Below, in pieces: positions 24,701-37,432 of a stretch of 64,000 nt of DNA. Each line of letters begins with the position of its first letter. Position 1 is the first letter of the stretch. The DNA is from Sinohyriopsis cumingii (Eukaryota; Mollusca; Bivalvia; Unionida; Unionidae): assembly GCA_028554795.2 (NCBI GenBank), contig CM068839.1, positions 90,926,182 to 90,990,181 of the forward strand, given 5' to 3'. The notes beneath the pieces are model-generated. The model saw nothing but the letters and a program-made list of their open reading frames with translations. It had not been told where the DNA came from and did not search any database. The position numbers and the translations under genes are program-made.

Positions 24701-24706
24701 CACACA
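24635..24706 (+). repeat. (TC)n / (CA)n microsatellite
   Basis: About 60 bp of CT repeats followed by a short CA run. Confidence 0.95.
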
Positions 24707-24730
24707 CAGACAGGCACACACAAACGCACA

Positions 24731-26372
24731 CACATGGATTGCTGGCCCTTCTAGAATCTATTCCAGAAATATAGCCCAAACTCAATATATTTGCAAAACA
24801 TTTTTTTAATTTAAATTTTGAAATTGGCTTTGTGAATGACATTAAACAAAATAGAAAAATATATAATTCGTGGAACACAGGTGAATCTCTAGATAATGAC
24901 ATTCATTAATCTCAATTTCGAATGGAGATTAACCAGTCACCTGTTTGTAGCTTTTAAATTCTTTTATCATTCTAATTAAATTTTGAAGCACGAAAAGATT
25001 GGTTATTACATGATTTAATGTTATGTTATCTTTGGGGTAAAACACGCCTGAAAATCAAACACGCCTCCATTTTTAACTACACACACAACTACCACAGTTT
25101 ACTCATGTTTCCAGATAAACTTTACTCTTATATAGATGGTAACATTGAGATATTTTCGAAAGGATAAAAAACGCCTAAGGCACAGACTATAACATTTCCA
25201 AAGGGGACTGTATTCGAAGGAAAAGTATATTATTAAAAAATAAATAATTATTCTACTTATTGGTTTATAAAATCTGATAAACCACTAATTCAGTAACAAG
25301 TCACCAAATTAGGAATATTGTGTAAAAGGTATCAGTTCATTACCATTTGAATTATTATGTAATTTTTGTACTCTGAGTCTGAATTGGAGAGGTGAAAGTA
25401 GAATTTTAGGATGCAATGACCGCATAATAACATTCCCGACCTATGCAATATTCGTTTCAGCATCATCCTTTGCTTAAATTGTCTTCAGAATAATTTGTAG
25501 ACTTTCAAAGACTTATACAAGATTTTGATGTCAACTCAGGATGTTTCGGAATATGACAGGTATTTTAGTTTACTTGCATTTATATACTATATCTCAAATT
25601 TTACGAAAGAAGCAAATAACTCAGGGACCGGCTTTTTATGCATCAAAATCTTAATCTTAATCGATACGGCTAAATGTTCCTGTAATTTCTTTTCCATATA
25701 AACAGTGTCACAAACTTCTTATTACAGACTCATACGCCTTAATTTCAACCATGAGATCCGAAACTGTGATTTGTTCATCATACTTCTCTTTTAAGACTGT
25801 GCAACTCTTATGAATGCTTATGATTGATCGAAATTTAGTGTAATTTTTTTCCATTATCAGCAATAAAGCAGCCTTCTTTACACTCGGACACTGCAAACAA
25901 ACGGGCGAGTTTCACTGAAACGAACAGAAGGGGTAGTGTAGGTCGGAGTGTTACTCACTTATTCTACATATAATTATCAAAACGTGAAATTAAAACTATA
26001 ACATTGCTAAATAAAAGGGACGATCGCCTAGTTAAACTGAAAACACAAAGCGAATATGCCATGTAGATGCAGAGATATAATGCAAACAATTTGTTTTACT
26101 TAGCTAGTAACACGCATTGTTCATCTTGTGTACCATTACAGGACAAATATATGAACTTTAAAAACCTAGCAACCTAGATTTTTTATGAAAGAAATCACGG
26201 TATATATAATTAATTATATAGAATTATAAATATACACCTCACAGAAAGAAAAGTGATATCTCTGGATTCTACAGGAGAATGCTTGATAATAGTAAGCAGA
26301 ATTAATATTTAATAAAAAATAATGCTATCACTCAGGTTAGGTAATTTTTAATTCGCGCTTTACGGAGATTAG

Positions 26373-26375
<3 letters not shown>
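24731..26375. other. Host DNA, nothing recognised
   Basis: AT-rich, stops in all frames, no repeats or RNA genes that I can identify. Confidence 0.5.

Positions 26376-26456
<81 letters not shown>
26376..26456 (+). repeat. (TA)n microsatellite
   Basis: About 80 bp of uninterrupted TA. Confidence 0.97.
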
Positions 26457-29014
<2,558 letters not shown>

Positions 29015-29021
29015 GTTACAG
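29015..29021. repeat. Left target duplication of element 2 (GTTACAG)
   Basis: GTTACAG adjoins the left terminus and again the right terminus (43629..43635). Polintons usually duplicate 6 bp; one of the seven bases may be shared by chance with the terminus. Confidence 0.85.
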
Positions 29022-29218
29022 AGCAGCAGGGAAGTCGTACAGACCAGGTGGCACAGACCAAAATAACCCTCCCACCAAACATTTCTCCGTAGAAGCCTCA
29101 GATTTCAAAAATAAAGCCTCCTACGCAAATTAATCCGCAAAATTTCAACCCAAAGTGCATTTTCAGACATAAAAAAAAACAGCATTTTTTGGGGGGGGGG
29201 TATTGTAAAATTTATTTG
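29022..29218 (+). repeat. Left TIR of element 2
   Basis: Pairs with 43431..43628. Best-kept blocks are the terminal AGCAGCAGGGAAG, CCGTAGAAGCCTCAGA, TCAAAAATAAAGCCTCCTAC, and the inner G-run with TATTGTAAAATTTATTTG. In between there are roughly 30 mismatches and small gaps in 200 bp by eye. Confidence 0.9.
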
Positions 29219-29290
29219 TGCCATAATGAATTATGGTGGGCTGCGGATGCTAATTTTATTTCACATTAAAACAATATCATTGAAAATAAG

Positions 29291-31243
29291 ATGAGTCGGA
29301 AAACTAGCACAGTTGGAGAACCTCAATCTGCTAGATTAGCGCGAGAGCAATTAGCGGCATTAAAGAAGTTCATTCCGACAAAACAATTATTTAAGAGAAA
29401 TGTTCGTGGTTACGAAGATATGCAGCATGGAATTTCAGAAACTTCGGCAAAATGGTTGAAGCCAGTGACCGGAACAATTGAGCAGGTTGTATATGGCGAC
29501 GAAAAAGATCCAGATGCCAGAAAACGTGGAATATTTCCTATGTTGAAAGGTATTGAGGATCAATCACGAACATTACCCGAGCGATTAGCAATAGCAGCAG
29601 CGGCGCAACAACTTGCAATTGATGATGGAGGACAACCTGGAGGAAAAAAACCTGGAGGAAAACCTTTAATGATAAAAGGAAAGTTTAATATTGAGAATTT
29701 AAGAGAAAATTTTACCGAGGAGGGATGGGATATGATATCGCGACCTCTCTCGGCATTGTATACTATAGAACAAATTGGTGATTTTGCGGAAAATTATTTT
29801 AGCGATCGAAATGAATATTTGACTCCAATAGGAAAAAAAAGATATGGAACTCGTGATAATTGGTACAGCATGGTATATAAAGTTTATACGGGAAAAACAC
29901 ATGTGAGTGTAGTAACGGATCCGCGTTACAGAAGATTTTTAGAAGCGGCAAGAGATACACAAAGATTTAATAAGCAAGTAGCGGACGAAAGAAAACAAGA
30001 GGAGAAAGAAAGAAAACAACAGGAGAAGAAGGAAAAAACTAAAAAACGAGGGAGAAAAGAAACACTACAGGAAGATATTCAACCACAGGAGTCAATATTT
30101 CAACCAGAGGAATTAGAAGTTAGACCAACACCTAAAAAACGAGGAAGAAAAGCAGCACCACAGGAAGATATTCAACCACAGGAGCCAATATTTCAACCAG
30201 AGGAATTAGGAGCTAGACCAAAAGAGAGAACTCTACCACAGAAAAAAGAGAGAAAATCGAAAAAGAAAAAAGATCAGAGTGATGAACCGATAATTGTACC
30301 TAAATACATATACGATGAATCTGGTTGGTTTATTCCTGATCCTAGTTTACCTGCTGATAATTATTTGGATGAAGATAACATACATTCAATTCGTGAAGAT
30401 GATGTTGCGAGAGTTGTAATTGCTTCAAAAGCTGATTTGAAAACTAAAAAAATTTATTTGAAAAAAGATATTAATGTTGATAAAATCAACGATCTTGTTT
30501 GGTATGCGATAGTTTATTTTGGTAGTTTAGGAAAACCAGTAAATTTTAAAGATGATGATTTTTCAAAATTTTTGTCGGATATTGTTAATTATCAAGTAAG
30601 GAAAGATGTAAAAATTTCAACACCCAAATTTAAGGGTTCGCCACCCAAAAGTAAAAGTTCGTCACCTAAAAGTAAAAGTTCGTCACCTAAAGATGAAAGT
30701 TCTGATTCATCCTCCTTTGATATTCGCCACTCCATTGAACTTCCTGAAATACGTGAAAAGTTTTATCCTCACGTAGAACGCCCCTGGTATATGGACCCAC
30801 CTCCGGAACCAACAGCTTCAAACTACAAAGGACCCCTCCCTGAAAAACCAATAAGATGGGGAATTCACCCGGGGGAGGGTTCAACACTTAGGGGTGGTAC
30901 CCCTCCATCTCCACCAGAAATATATTCACCACGGACGTCGTCAGGGACATCGCCGGGATCACCATCAGAGGAGAAGAAATCTTCAACACCGTCAGACGAT
31001 TTATTTTACGTAACGCCATTGGAATCTCCAGAAACAAAAAAAACAGGAAGTGGATATTCAGTTTGTCCCGACAGTGTTGTCAATGATGTATCTCGCCTCG
31101 AAGTATTAATCGGAGGAAAGCGAGCCGGAAATAACTCCCGTGAGATAGTCAACGAAGCATCAGATATTTGTCAGCGATTATTCCGTGGTGGTATCATCGA
31201 TTCTCACATTTATAAAGAGTTTGTCGATGAACTCATCGATTAA
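29291..31243 (+). CDS. Left-end protein, 650 aa (unknown; Polinton-type C-terminal helical domain)
   Basis: The N-terminal about 220 residues look globular and are not recognised. Residues 230-340 hold charged coiled-coil sequence and two long near-identical Lys/Arg/Gln-rich repeats (KKRGRK..., QPEEL) with basic nuclear-signal-like runs (KKERKSKKKK). A second globular part (about 350-430) and a Ser/Pro/Lys-rich linker follow. The last about 60 residues (RLEVLIGGKRAGNNSREIVNEASDI...) match a short helical segment I have seen at the ends of other Polinton proteins. Function unknown; DNA association is plausible from the basic repeats. Confidence 0.75.
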   Translation: MSRKTSTVGEPQSARLAREQLAALKKFIPTKQLFKRNVRGYEDMQHGISETSAKWLKPVTGTIEQVVYGDEKDPDARKRGIFPMLKGIEDQSRTLPERLAIAAAAQQLAIDDGGQPGGKKPGGKPLMIKGKFNIENLRENFTEEGWDMISRPLSALYTIEQIGDFAENYFSDRNEYLTPIGKKRYGTRDNWYSMVYKVYTGKTHVSVVTDPRYRRFLEAARDTQRFNKQVADERKQEEKERKQQEKKEKTKKRGRKETLQEDIQPQESIFQPEELEVRPTPKKRGRKAAPQEDIQPQEPIFQPEELGARPKERTLPQKKERKSKKKKDQSDEPIIVPKYIYDESGWFIPDPSLPADNYLDEDNIHSIREDDVARVVIASKADLKTKKIYLKKDINVDKINDLVWYAIVYFGSLGKPVNFKDDDFSKFLSDIVNYQVRKDVKISTPKFKGSPPKSKSSSPKSKSSSPKDESSDSSSFDIRHSIELPEIREKFYPHVERPWYMDPPPEPTASNYKGPLPEKPIRWGIHPGEGSTLRGGTPPSPPEIYSPRTSSGTSPGSPSEEKKSSTPSDDLFYVTPLESPETKKTGSGYSVCPDSVVNDVSRLEVLIGGKRAGNNSREIVNEASDICQRLFRGGIIDSHIYKEFVDELID

Positions 31244-31263
31244 ATCAATACAATTGAAATAAT

Positions 31264-31761
31264 ATGATTATTCACAAACATCAACGCAGACCTAATCAGG
31301 TCCGCATAGTAAACTCTCGATTGCCAGTATACAAATATATTCACGGTAATGGATTCGGCGATATCGTTGGAAGTCTTGTCACGCGAGTAATACCTAAAAT
31401 TGGACCCGTGATTAAGCAATTTGGGTTGAAAGCGATAGGAAAGATCGGCGAGACTGCCATTTCTGGTATCGGTAATTTGGCCAGTAAAGGCTTCAACGCT
31501 ATCAAAAATAAAATATTAAGTTTAGTACGTAAAAAGCAACCTGTTAAATTACCTAGCACCAGAGAAATGCCACCCGAAGTTAGTAAGGTCATAAATGATG
31601 CGGCAAATAAAAAAATAAATGATCTAGCACAGGAAGCTGCTATAACAAATCTAGTGCAGGAAGTTGCTAATATAAATCCAGCACAGAATGTTGCTAATAC
31701 AAATTTAGCAAATACAAGTTTTGTTTCAGGTAGTGGTCTTCGTTTTAGACGATATTATTAA
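31264..31761 (+). CDS. pVI-like minor capsid protein, 165 aa
   Basis: A basic start (HKHQRRPNQVR) is followed by HGNGFGDIVGSLVTRVIPKIG and a long amphipathic region. The Gly-rich GxGFGD..slV..v.P pattern matches the pVI/pX-like protein of element 1 (15139) and other Polintons. The C-terminus carries Ala/Asn-rich degenerate repeats (QEAAITNLVQEVANINPAQ). It is 6 bp upstream of the MCP gene, as in element 1 where the order is also pVI-like then MCP. Confidence 0.75.
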   Translation: MIIHKHQRRPNQVRIVNSRLPVYKYIHGNGFGDIVGSLVTRVIPKIGPVIKQFGLKAIGKIGETAISGIGNLASKGFNAIKNKILSLVRKKQPVKLPSTREMPPEVSKVINDAANKKINDLAQEAAITNLVQEVANINPAQNVANTNLANTSFVSGSGLRFRRYY

Positions 31762-31767
31762 TAATAA

Positions 31768-33138
31768 ATGTTTGCACAAGTGTCAAATGAAGTATTTGAT
31801 ATGGACGAGCCAGTAGGTAGGGACACATCAGTGCGAGATTTTCAGTATTTCTCGTACGATGTAGTTGAGCCAGATTCAAGAAATCGGAAGGAAATTCAAG
31901 TCCACGATACAACAAGATATTTTCTTCCATCTGAGGCGTATATCGAATTTGTTGGTAAAATTGTAAAGGCAGCTGATGGTACCAACTACGATGCGGATTT
32001 TGGTGTTGGTTTTGTCAATAATGGTATCATGGCATTATTCAAGAATGCCACTTACATGATTGATGGAAGAGAGATTGAATCAATTACGAACAACGTTGAT
32101 ATAGCAACGACTATCATAGGTCTAGCGAGATACTCGGATGATTTTACCAGATCAGCCGGTCCTAGTATGATGTTTGCCAAGGATAATTCCAACTACCCTG
32201 AACATTTACCATTTGATATCGGTAGACCGGTAGACCCCAATGGCCAACCCGCTGATGTTCGTTCAGCGATGATTGCCCCCAATGGCAATTACAATCTTGG
32301 ATTTGCCATAAGAAAAAATATGTTGAAGGGAGCTGAACGAAAATTCTCCTGTGCAATTCCATTATCTCATATTTTTGGATTTTGCAGACATTTCAGAAAA
32401 GTTATTTACGGAGCGAAGCATACGATATCTTTCGTTCGAGATGCCAATGATGACAGAGCCATTTGGAGAGATCCTGGTGATCCTGGTAAAGTTGTCCTTG
32501 AAAAAATTACCTTGTGGATGCCAGCAATAGTTCCATCAATGATCATAGAAGAAAAATTACTGTCGTTTATGAATCAAGGAGGAAAATCCATCATGTCTTG
32601 GTTGACAACAATGACTGACTCCAACGAAAATGTTAATTTGGACGGAATATTTACTTGGCGAATTGCGTCACAGCAGGGCTCTTCCGCACCTAGACATATC
32701 TTTGTTGCCCTGCAAAGCATGATTAGAGACGATCAATTACATAGTAACATGATATTCGATAGATTAGAGGCAACAAACGTATCGTTGAGAATAAATGGCC
32801 AACAGGAGCCATCTGAGGAAATAGCCATCGATTTTGAAAATTATTCCACGGCGCGCGCGTATCATCGCTTGCTAAGTTTTATGGGTCGTGATCAAAATAT
32901 TGATACCGGATTGCAAATATCACAGTTAGATTTTAATACTCTCTATCCCATCTATTACTTTTCCCTGGAACATCTCGATTTGGTAAAGCAGTCGGTTGTC
33001 GATATTCATTTCAAAGCCAGAATTAACACAGGAGGACCGGCAAGAGCAATCGCGGTTATTCTCAGCGATAGAACAATGATCCTAGAAGGTATTAGTGGAA
33101 GAATGAGAGTCATCGATGCACCCGTAGAGAACATGTAA
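31768..33138 (+). CDS. Major capsid protein (double jelly-roll), 456 aa
   Basis: The N-terminal half has the Polinton MCP signature: FLPSEAYIEFVGKI, then FVNNGIMALFKNATYMIDG, which corresponds to the 'vNNa..slF....v.ing' strand pair of the first jelly roll. The second half (IPLSHIFGFCRHFRKVIYG, DRTMILEGISGRM) fits the other jelly roll. The length is normal and the frame is intact. It differs strongly from the MCP of element 1, in line with a separate lineage. Confidence 0.85.
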   Translation: MFAQVSNEVFDMDEPVGRDTSVRDFQYFSYDVVEPDSRNRKEIQVHDTTRYFLPSEAYIEFVGKIVKAADGTNYDADFGVGFVNNGIMALFKNATYMIDGREIESITNNVDIATTIIGLARYSDDFTRSAGPSMMFAKDNSNYPEHLPFDIGRPVDPNGQPADVRSAMIAPNGNYNLGFAIRKNMLKGAERKFSCAIPLSHIFGFCRHFRKVIYGAKHTISFVRDANDDRAIWRDPGDPGKVVLEKITLWMPAIVPSMIIEEKLLSFMNQGGKSIMSWLTTMTDSNENVNLDGIFTWRIASQQGSSAPRHIFVALQSMIRDDQLHSNMIFDRLEATNVSLRINGQQEPSEEIAIDFENYSTARAYHRLLSFMGRDQNIDTGLQISQLDFNTLYPIYYFSLEHLDLVKQSVVDIHFKARINTGGPARAIAVILSDRTMILEGISGRMRVIDAPVENM

Positions 33139-33172
33139 CAAAATTCTAAATTTAGATTAAGTGATTATTAAT

Positions 33173-33682
33173 ATGCCATACGATCACGTCAGCGTAACTC
33201 TGACCCCAGGTCAAATAAAAAAACTTCATGCAGCAACAACAGCGCGACGAGGTTTAAGTTTAACCTTAAAAAGTAATCAACTTCACGGTGGACCTAACAA
33301 ACTATCGTTAACTAAAAATCAACACGGACATTTCACCAGAGCCAGATCAGCAAATACTGGTATTCGCCTGAATCTCTCGATAGGCGCAATCAGAGATATG
33401 ATCAAAGTAGGTGGTATTTTTCCTTTATTCGCGGCTATTCCAGGATTAATAGCTGCAGCGGCCCCCATGATTGCAAAAACAATAGGATTAGGTGCACTTA
33501 GTGGGATGGGTACCGTATTAGGAAAGAAGATCGTCGGAGGAAGATATCGCAAAAAAAAGGGAGGATTTCTCTTCCCCTCTCTTCTCGCAAAATTATTGCA
33601 GCCGCAACAAGGATCAGGCCTTTACCTAAGACGACCCCCGTACGGATCCGGTCTAAGTCGAGCCTACCAGCCTCAAATTTAG
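33173..33682 (+). CDS. Conserved Polinton protein with Gly-rich C-terminus, 169 aa
   Basis: Begins MPYDHVSVTLTPGQIKKLHA, a start shared with many Polinton proteins of unknown role. It has a hydrophobic Ala/Ile/Gly segment (about residues 85-120) that could insert in membranes and ends GSGLYLRRPPYGSGLSRAY. The ATG at 33173 is chosen; the frame is open upstream to 33161 from a GTG. It may be a minor virion or membrane-active protein (inference). Confidence 0.72.
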   Translation: MPYDHVSVTLTPGQIKKLHAATTARRGLSLTLKSNQLHGGPNKLSLTKNQHGHFTRARSANTGIRLNLSIGAIRDMIKVGGIFPLFAAIPGLIAAAAPMIAKTIGLGALSGMGTVLGKKIVGGRYRKKKGGFLFPSLLAKLLQPQQGSGLYLRRPPYGSGLSRAYQPQI

Positions 33683-33735
33683 ATTTAATCAGTGAAGCAA
33701 AAAAAAAGAAAATAAAATTTTTCAGAGGCGTATTT

Positions 33736-34074
33736 ATGCGAGATCAACTACCAGATAAACCAAATCTCACCGAGACAGGAATAATAAATCTCGATAAAAA
33801 TTCTGGTCCTGGCACTCACTGGGTTGCGTATGCGATTAATCCTCGCGAAGTTATTTACTTCGACTCATACGGATTAGCACCGCCAAATGAATTTATCAAA
33901 TACGTGTCAAAACTAAAACTTCCGGTTTGGTATTCAACACTTCCAACACAAACATTAGCAGATCCACCAATATGCGGCCCGGAGTCAATTAACGTCCTTG
34001 ATGCAATTTCAAAATCATCCAATCCTTATCGCAAAATTTTATTTGAATATACCGTAGATAAATATCATGGTTGA
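33736..34074 (+). CDS. Adenain-type protease, N-terminus lying upstream of the only ATG
   Basis: His in GTHWVAY, Asp in YFDSYG, Gln in LPTQTL and Cys in PPICGPES form the adenain catalytic set. The family's usual N-terminal block (FFRGVFMRDQLP) straddles the ATG at 33736: the codons before it are in frame and encode the first part, and the frame stays open back into the preceding gene without an ATG. The true start is therefore a non-AUG codon, a lost ATG, or reached by frameshifting from the gene upstream. The stop overlaps the next gene by 8 nt. Confidence 0.82.
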   Translation: MRDQLPDKPNLTETGIINLDKNSGPGTHWVAYAINPREVIYFDSYGLAPPNEFIKYVSKLKLPVWYSTLPTQTLADPPICGPESINVLDAISKSSNPYRKILFEYTVDKYHG

Positions 34075-35254
34075 CATTTACGGTAGATCTCTTTTTAGGA
34101 AAGAAAAAAGAGAAGTAGTAGGCGACATCGACACATCAAAGTTTGTAACCAAAGGCGATATTAACAATCTTTTATCGCTGTCAGAAGTTGATCCTGGTGA
34201 AGTTGCTGTATTTCAAAATACAGAAGGGCGATTACAAACTAGCAACGTCAAAATAACTGATATAATTAAGCGAGACGAATACCGCGATCACATTAGTCAA
34301 TTTACTCGCCAATCGGAGATGGTATTAAAATCTATTGCTGATATCGCCGATATTATAGCAAAGTTACCCCTGAAGGCCGATAAAGCATTACACGACGATC
34401 TTCAGGATAGAATGACAAAAAGACTTAATAGGCTAAATAACGACCTTAAAAAACTTGACGATGCTTTAGATAAATTTATCAAAAAATTTGACGAGAATAT
34501 AAAAACATCAACTGATACTTCCTCCGTATCAGATAAGAAAGCCGATCAAGCATCACATGACGATCTTAGCGAGAAAATAAAAAAAATCAACGAAGATATC
34601 GAGAAAATAAACGCATCTCAAGGAAATGATGCAAATTCCGAAGCGATTAGAATAATAAAAGATAATCTCGAAGTAATTCATATGTTATTGCAACATAAAG
34701 TCGATATAAAATCACATGAAGAAACAAAAAAAACCATTAAGGAAGTTAACGACAATATCAATAAAATGTTTGAACTAACACATAAGAAACTCGATCCATC
34801 AGTGTATCACGGAGAAATAAAAGATATCAATGAGAAATTTCTTACTTTAACAACAAACATCAACGAAATCAGCACAAAATTATCATCAATGAAATTTGGA
34901 AGATTATCGCGAATTTCGATACCAGAGGAAGTAGAAACAAAAAATCTTACCTGCAGTGTGCCATTCGTGTTAAGGACAAAATCCTATATTTGGAGTATTA
35001 AAAATGCCACAACCGATTTTAGTCTCACCGTGCCAATTACCGGTATATATCGAATACATATTATCTCTGATACGAAATTTAGAATCCGATCGTGGCATAA
35101 AATCCACGAATTTTATCCCTCATCTTTTATTATTTCACTAAAAAAAGATGAGGATACAGTATGCAATCTGGAACCACCAGATAGAACTACCACAGGACCG
35201 GTGGATTATTTTGTAATTTTCGAATTTTTGTCGGGATTGGAAGTATTTGGATAA
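34067..35254 (+). CDS. Fibre-like coiled-coil protein, 395 aa
   Basis: Begins MVDIYGRSL, a start common to Polinton fibre-like proteins. Residues 85-285 are heptad-rich coiled coil with three degenerate repeats (KAxxHDDL..., KxxSHEE). The last about 100 residues look like a compact beta-sandwich head (SLTVPITGIYRIHII...). Shaft plus head suggests a trimeric vertex fibre for host-cell attachment; this is inference from layout. It overlaps the protease by 8 nt. Confidence 0.7.
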   Translation: MVDIYGRSLFRKEKREVVGDIDTSKFVTKGDINNLLSLSEVDPGEVAVFQNTEGRLQTSNVKITDIIKRDEYRDHISQFTRQSEMVLKSIADIADIIAKLPLKADKALHDDLQDRMTKRLNRLNNDLKKLDDALDKFIKKFDENIKTSTDTSSVSDKKADQASHDDLSEKIKKINEDIEKINASQGNDANSEAIRIIKDNLEVIHMLLQHKVDIKSHEETKKTIKEVNDNINKMFELTHKKLDPSVYHGEIKDINEKFLTLTTNINEISTKLSSMKFGRLSRISIPEEVETKNLTCSVPFVLRTKSYIWSIKNATTDFSLTVPITGIYRIHIISDTKFRIRSWHKIHEFYPSSFIISLKKDEDTVCNLEPPDRTTTGPVDYFVIFEFLSGLEVFG

Positions 35255-35292
35255 ATAATGATTATGCAATTGTTATCGTAGGATACTAATAA

Positions 35293-35823
35293 ATGACAGC
35301 ATCGGATTACCGTTACAATCAGGCGCGATCATGGCAGGATTCACTAAAAAAACAACTTGACGATTATCAAACAAAAATAAATAAATACCAGCGCAAATTA
35401 GTTATCATTGATGTTGCAGTGTACGCGGTATCGGCCGTGGTTGTTGGTGCAGGAATAATATTATCCGCGGTAACAATGATAGCGCCAATTGCAGCAACAA
35501 TAATAATCTCGTCAACAACAGCAATCGCGGGTGTTCTTAGTATCATCGCGAAAAAGATATCCTCGTGCACGAGTGAAAAGTTATCTTTGTACAAAAGTAA
35601 ACTTGCTAAAGTTAGTGACGCGTACTCGAAGTTATCATTGTTACTTTCTGAGAGTCTCAACGATGGTATTATATCCGATCTAGAATTTTCTTCAATGATT
35701 AGTATTTACTCGGAGATTGAACAAATGAATATTAATAATGTCCGAGTTAGCCCAGATCGTGACAAACACGACACCGCCAACAACAACGTTAATATCGCTA
35801 AGTTCAACGAAACCAGAGTTTAG
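35293..35823 (+). CDS. Membrane protein flanked by coiled coils, 176 aa
   Basis: A helical N-terminus (SLKKQLDDYQTKINKYQRK) precedes two adjoining hydrophobic segments (about residues 37-58 and 62-85), then a helical C-terminal part with SESLNDGIISDLEF. This arrangement recurs in Polintons next to the penton/fibre gene; function unknown. It overlaps the next gene by 86 nt in a different frame. Confidence 0.72.
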   Translation: MTASDYRYNQARSWQDSLKKQLDDYQTKINKYQRKLVIIDVAVYAVSAVVVGAGIILSAVTMIAPIAATIIISSTTAIAGVLSIIAKKISSCTSEKLSLYKSKLAKVSDAYSKLSLLLSESLNDGIISDLEFSSMISIYSEIEQMNINNVRVSPDRDKHDTANNNVNIAKFNETRV

Positions 35824-37288
35824 CATTAATTTCTCAACACCAATTAACGTTAGCGAAATTGCATTAACACAATTGCGCGTCTACAATAGCTGGCCTAATG
35901 TTAGATCAAAATCATTCGGTAATTTGATGTCAAATAATTCACTAGTTTTTGCAAATAAGAATAAACCCGATGGAACGCCGGATTGGATCGTTGTTGGTAT
36001 ACCAACGGGCAGTTACGAAATTGATCAGCTGAATAATGAGTTTACCACTAGAATATCAAATATAACCGGCGATGCTACTCCGGGAATAAAGATATCTTCA
36101 CATGATCCAACATTGTCATCGATCATCGAAGTAGCGTCGCCGTATATTGTTGATATTTACCAATCGTCGATTAGAACCGTATTAGGTTGGCCCGAGGTTG
36201 CACCTCTAGCAGAACCAAAGAAATCGGATGTTATTATTCCAGGTTGGTATGATGAAACCCTTCCAGAACTACCGGAACCAAAAAAGGAAGATTTTACAAC
36301 CGACGAAGGATGGTATGGAGATATCAAACACAAACCTCTGATCCACAGCGCCATCAATCTCATGAATAACCACAAATTTAACCTGGTAATATTCGCTTTC
36401 ACTTTTATTAACGAAAGAATTCTCTCATGGTTGCCTCTTCCTAAAATCCCCCCAGATATGAAAATCTTCGACGCTACCCACATTAACAGGATAATAGCCC
36501 CCATAGACGGTATCTTGGTAAGAAGAACATTAGACGAGTTTATTCAAGAACACGAATTACAATTAAATTTATTGCGAGGATCATTTCATGAATGCATCCT
36601 AAATAAATCTAGTTCATGTAGCGAAATTATAAAGCACGTGAAGATTTTAAATCAACTTGCGAATGATATTGAATATTATCATGATATGTTTATTCGGGCG
36701 ATAGTCGACGATATATCAATTGCCGACTATGTTCTTCCTATTAGCAAATTCGAGTTGATCAAGAACTCGGGTGAAAAACAAAAATTCATGAGAGTATTTG
36801 AATTAACCGAGGAAACACTGCCAAATTTCAAATTTCCCAATTCTGATTTTGATGCGATGAGAAAATCCGTCACTGATACCATTGATGATTTATTTCCAAA
36901 ATTACATGCTTCATGGACCAAAAAAATATATTCAGAATTGATTCTTAAACACAACAATGATCCTTCCAAACTTGGACGACATATCTCGCCGGGTATCGTT
37001 AATATAACGGAAGTTATCGCGATTTATCTTCACGCGGATGTTGTCGAGGGTAGCTATAATGTTGATTCGTCAGTGTCGAATCAAGCGAATCAGGGATTTG
37101 TATTGTATTCATTTTCACCTAGCGCATCTCCCGGTTATTTGATAATCAAGGAACCAATGAATCCGTTTTACCTGCGATGTCATAATCGATTATTGACAAG
37201 AATAAATTTCAAACTAACGGATCAGAAAGGAAATTTACTTGATATACGAGGAGAAACTGTGAGTATCAATCTTTTGGTGAAATCGTGA
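35738..37288 (+). CDS. Penton/fibre-family protein with large central insertion, 516 aa
   Basis: Terminal blocks match a frequent Polinton structural protein: the N-terminal EIALTQLRVYNSWPN and PTGSYEIDQLNNEF, and the C-terminal YLRCHNRLLTRINFKLTDQ, RGETVSINL. Such proteins are usually about 250-300 aa. Here about 260 extra residues (about 155-420), starting with a Pro/Glu-rich linker, separate the two halves. The insertion is mostly helical by appearance and is not recognised. The start at 35738 overlaps the upstream gene. Confidence 0.75.
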   Translation: MSELAQIVTNTTPPTTTLISLSSTKPEFSINFSTPINVSEIALTQLRVYNSWPNVRSKSFGNLMSNNSLVFANKNKPDGTPDWIVVGIPTGSYEIDQLNNEFTTRISNITGDATPGIKISSHDPTLSSIIEVASPYIVDIYQSSIRTVLGWPEVAPLAEPKKSDVIIPGWYDETLPELPEPKKEDFTTDEGWYGDIKHKPLIHSAINLMNNHKFNLVIFAFTFINERILSWLPLPKIPPDMKIFDATHINRIIAPIDGILVRRTLDEFIQEHELQLNLLRGSFHECILNKSSSCSEIIKHVKILNQLANDIEYYHDMFIRAIVDDISIADYVLPISKFELIKNSGEKQKFMRVFELTEETLPNFKFPNSDFDAMRKSVTDTIDDLFPKLHASWTKKIYSELILKHNNDPSKLGRHISPGIVNITEVIAIYLHADVVEGSYNVDSSVSNQANQGFVLYSFSPSASPGYLIIKEPMNPFYLRCHNRLLTRINFKLTDQKGNLLDIRGETVSINLLVKS

Positions 37289-37341
37289 GAATCTCTGATT
37301 CCCGATTTTTAAATCGCAAGTGAGATTTTCCAAATCTGTAT

Positions 37342-37359
37342 CCCAGAAATATTTCTGGG
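37342..37359. terminator. Perfect palindrome between convergent genes
   Basis: CCCAGAAATATTTCTGGG, an 18-bp perfect palindrome, lies 54 nt after the plus-strand stop, with AATAAA at about 37369. It is a plausible 3'-end or transcription-stop structure for the structural block. Confidence 0.5.
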
Positions 37360-37432
37360 GGAAAAAAATAAATAAAATCCAGGGAAATTTTCAAAATTAA
37401 TCTTTTTTTTTTTGTTTTGCGGAGATATTCAA

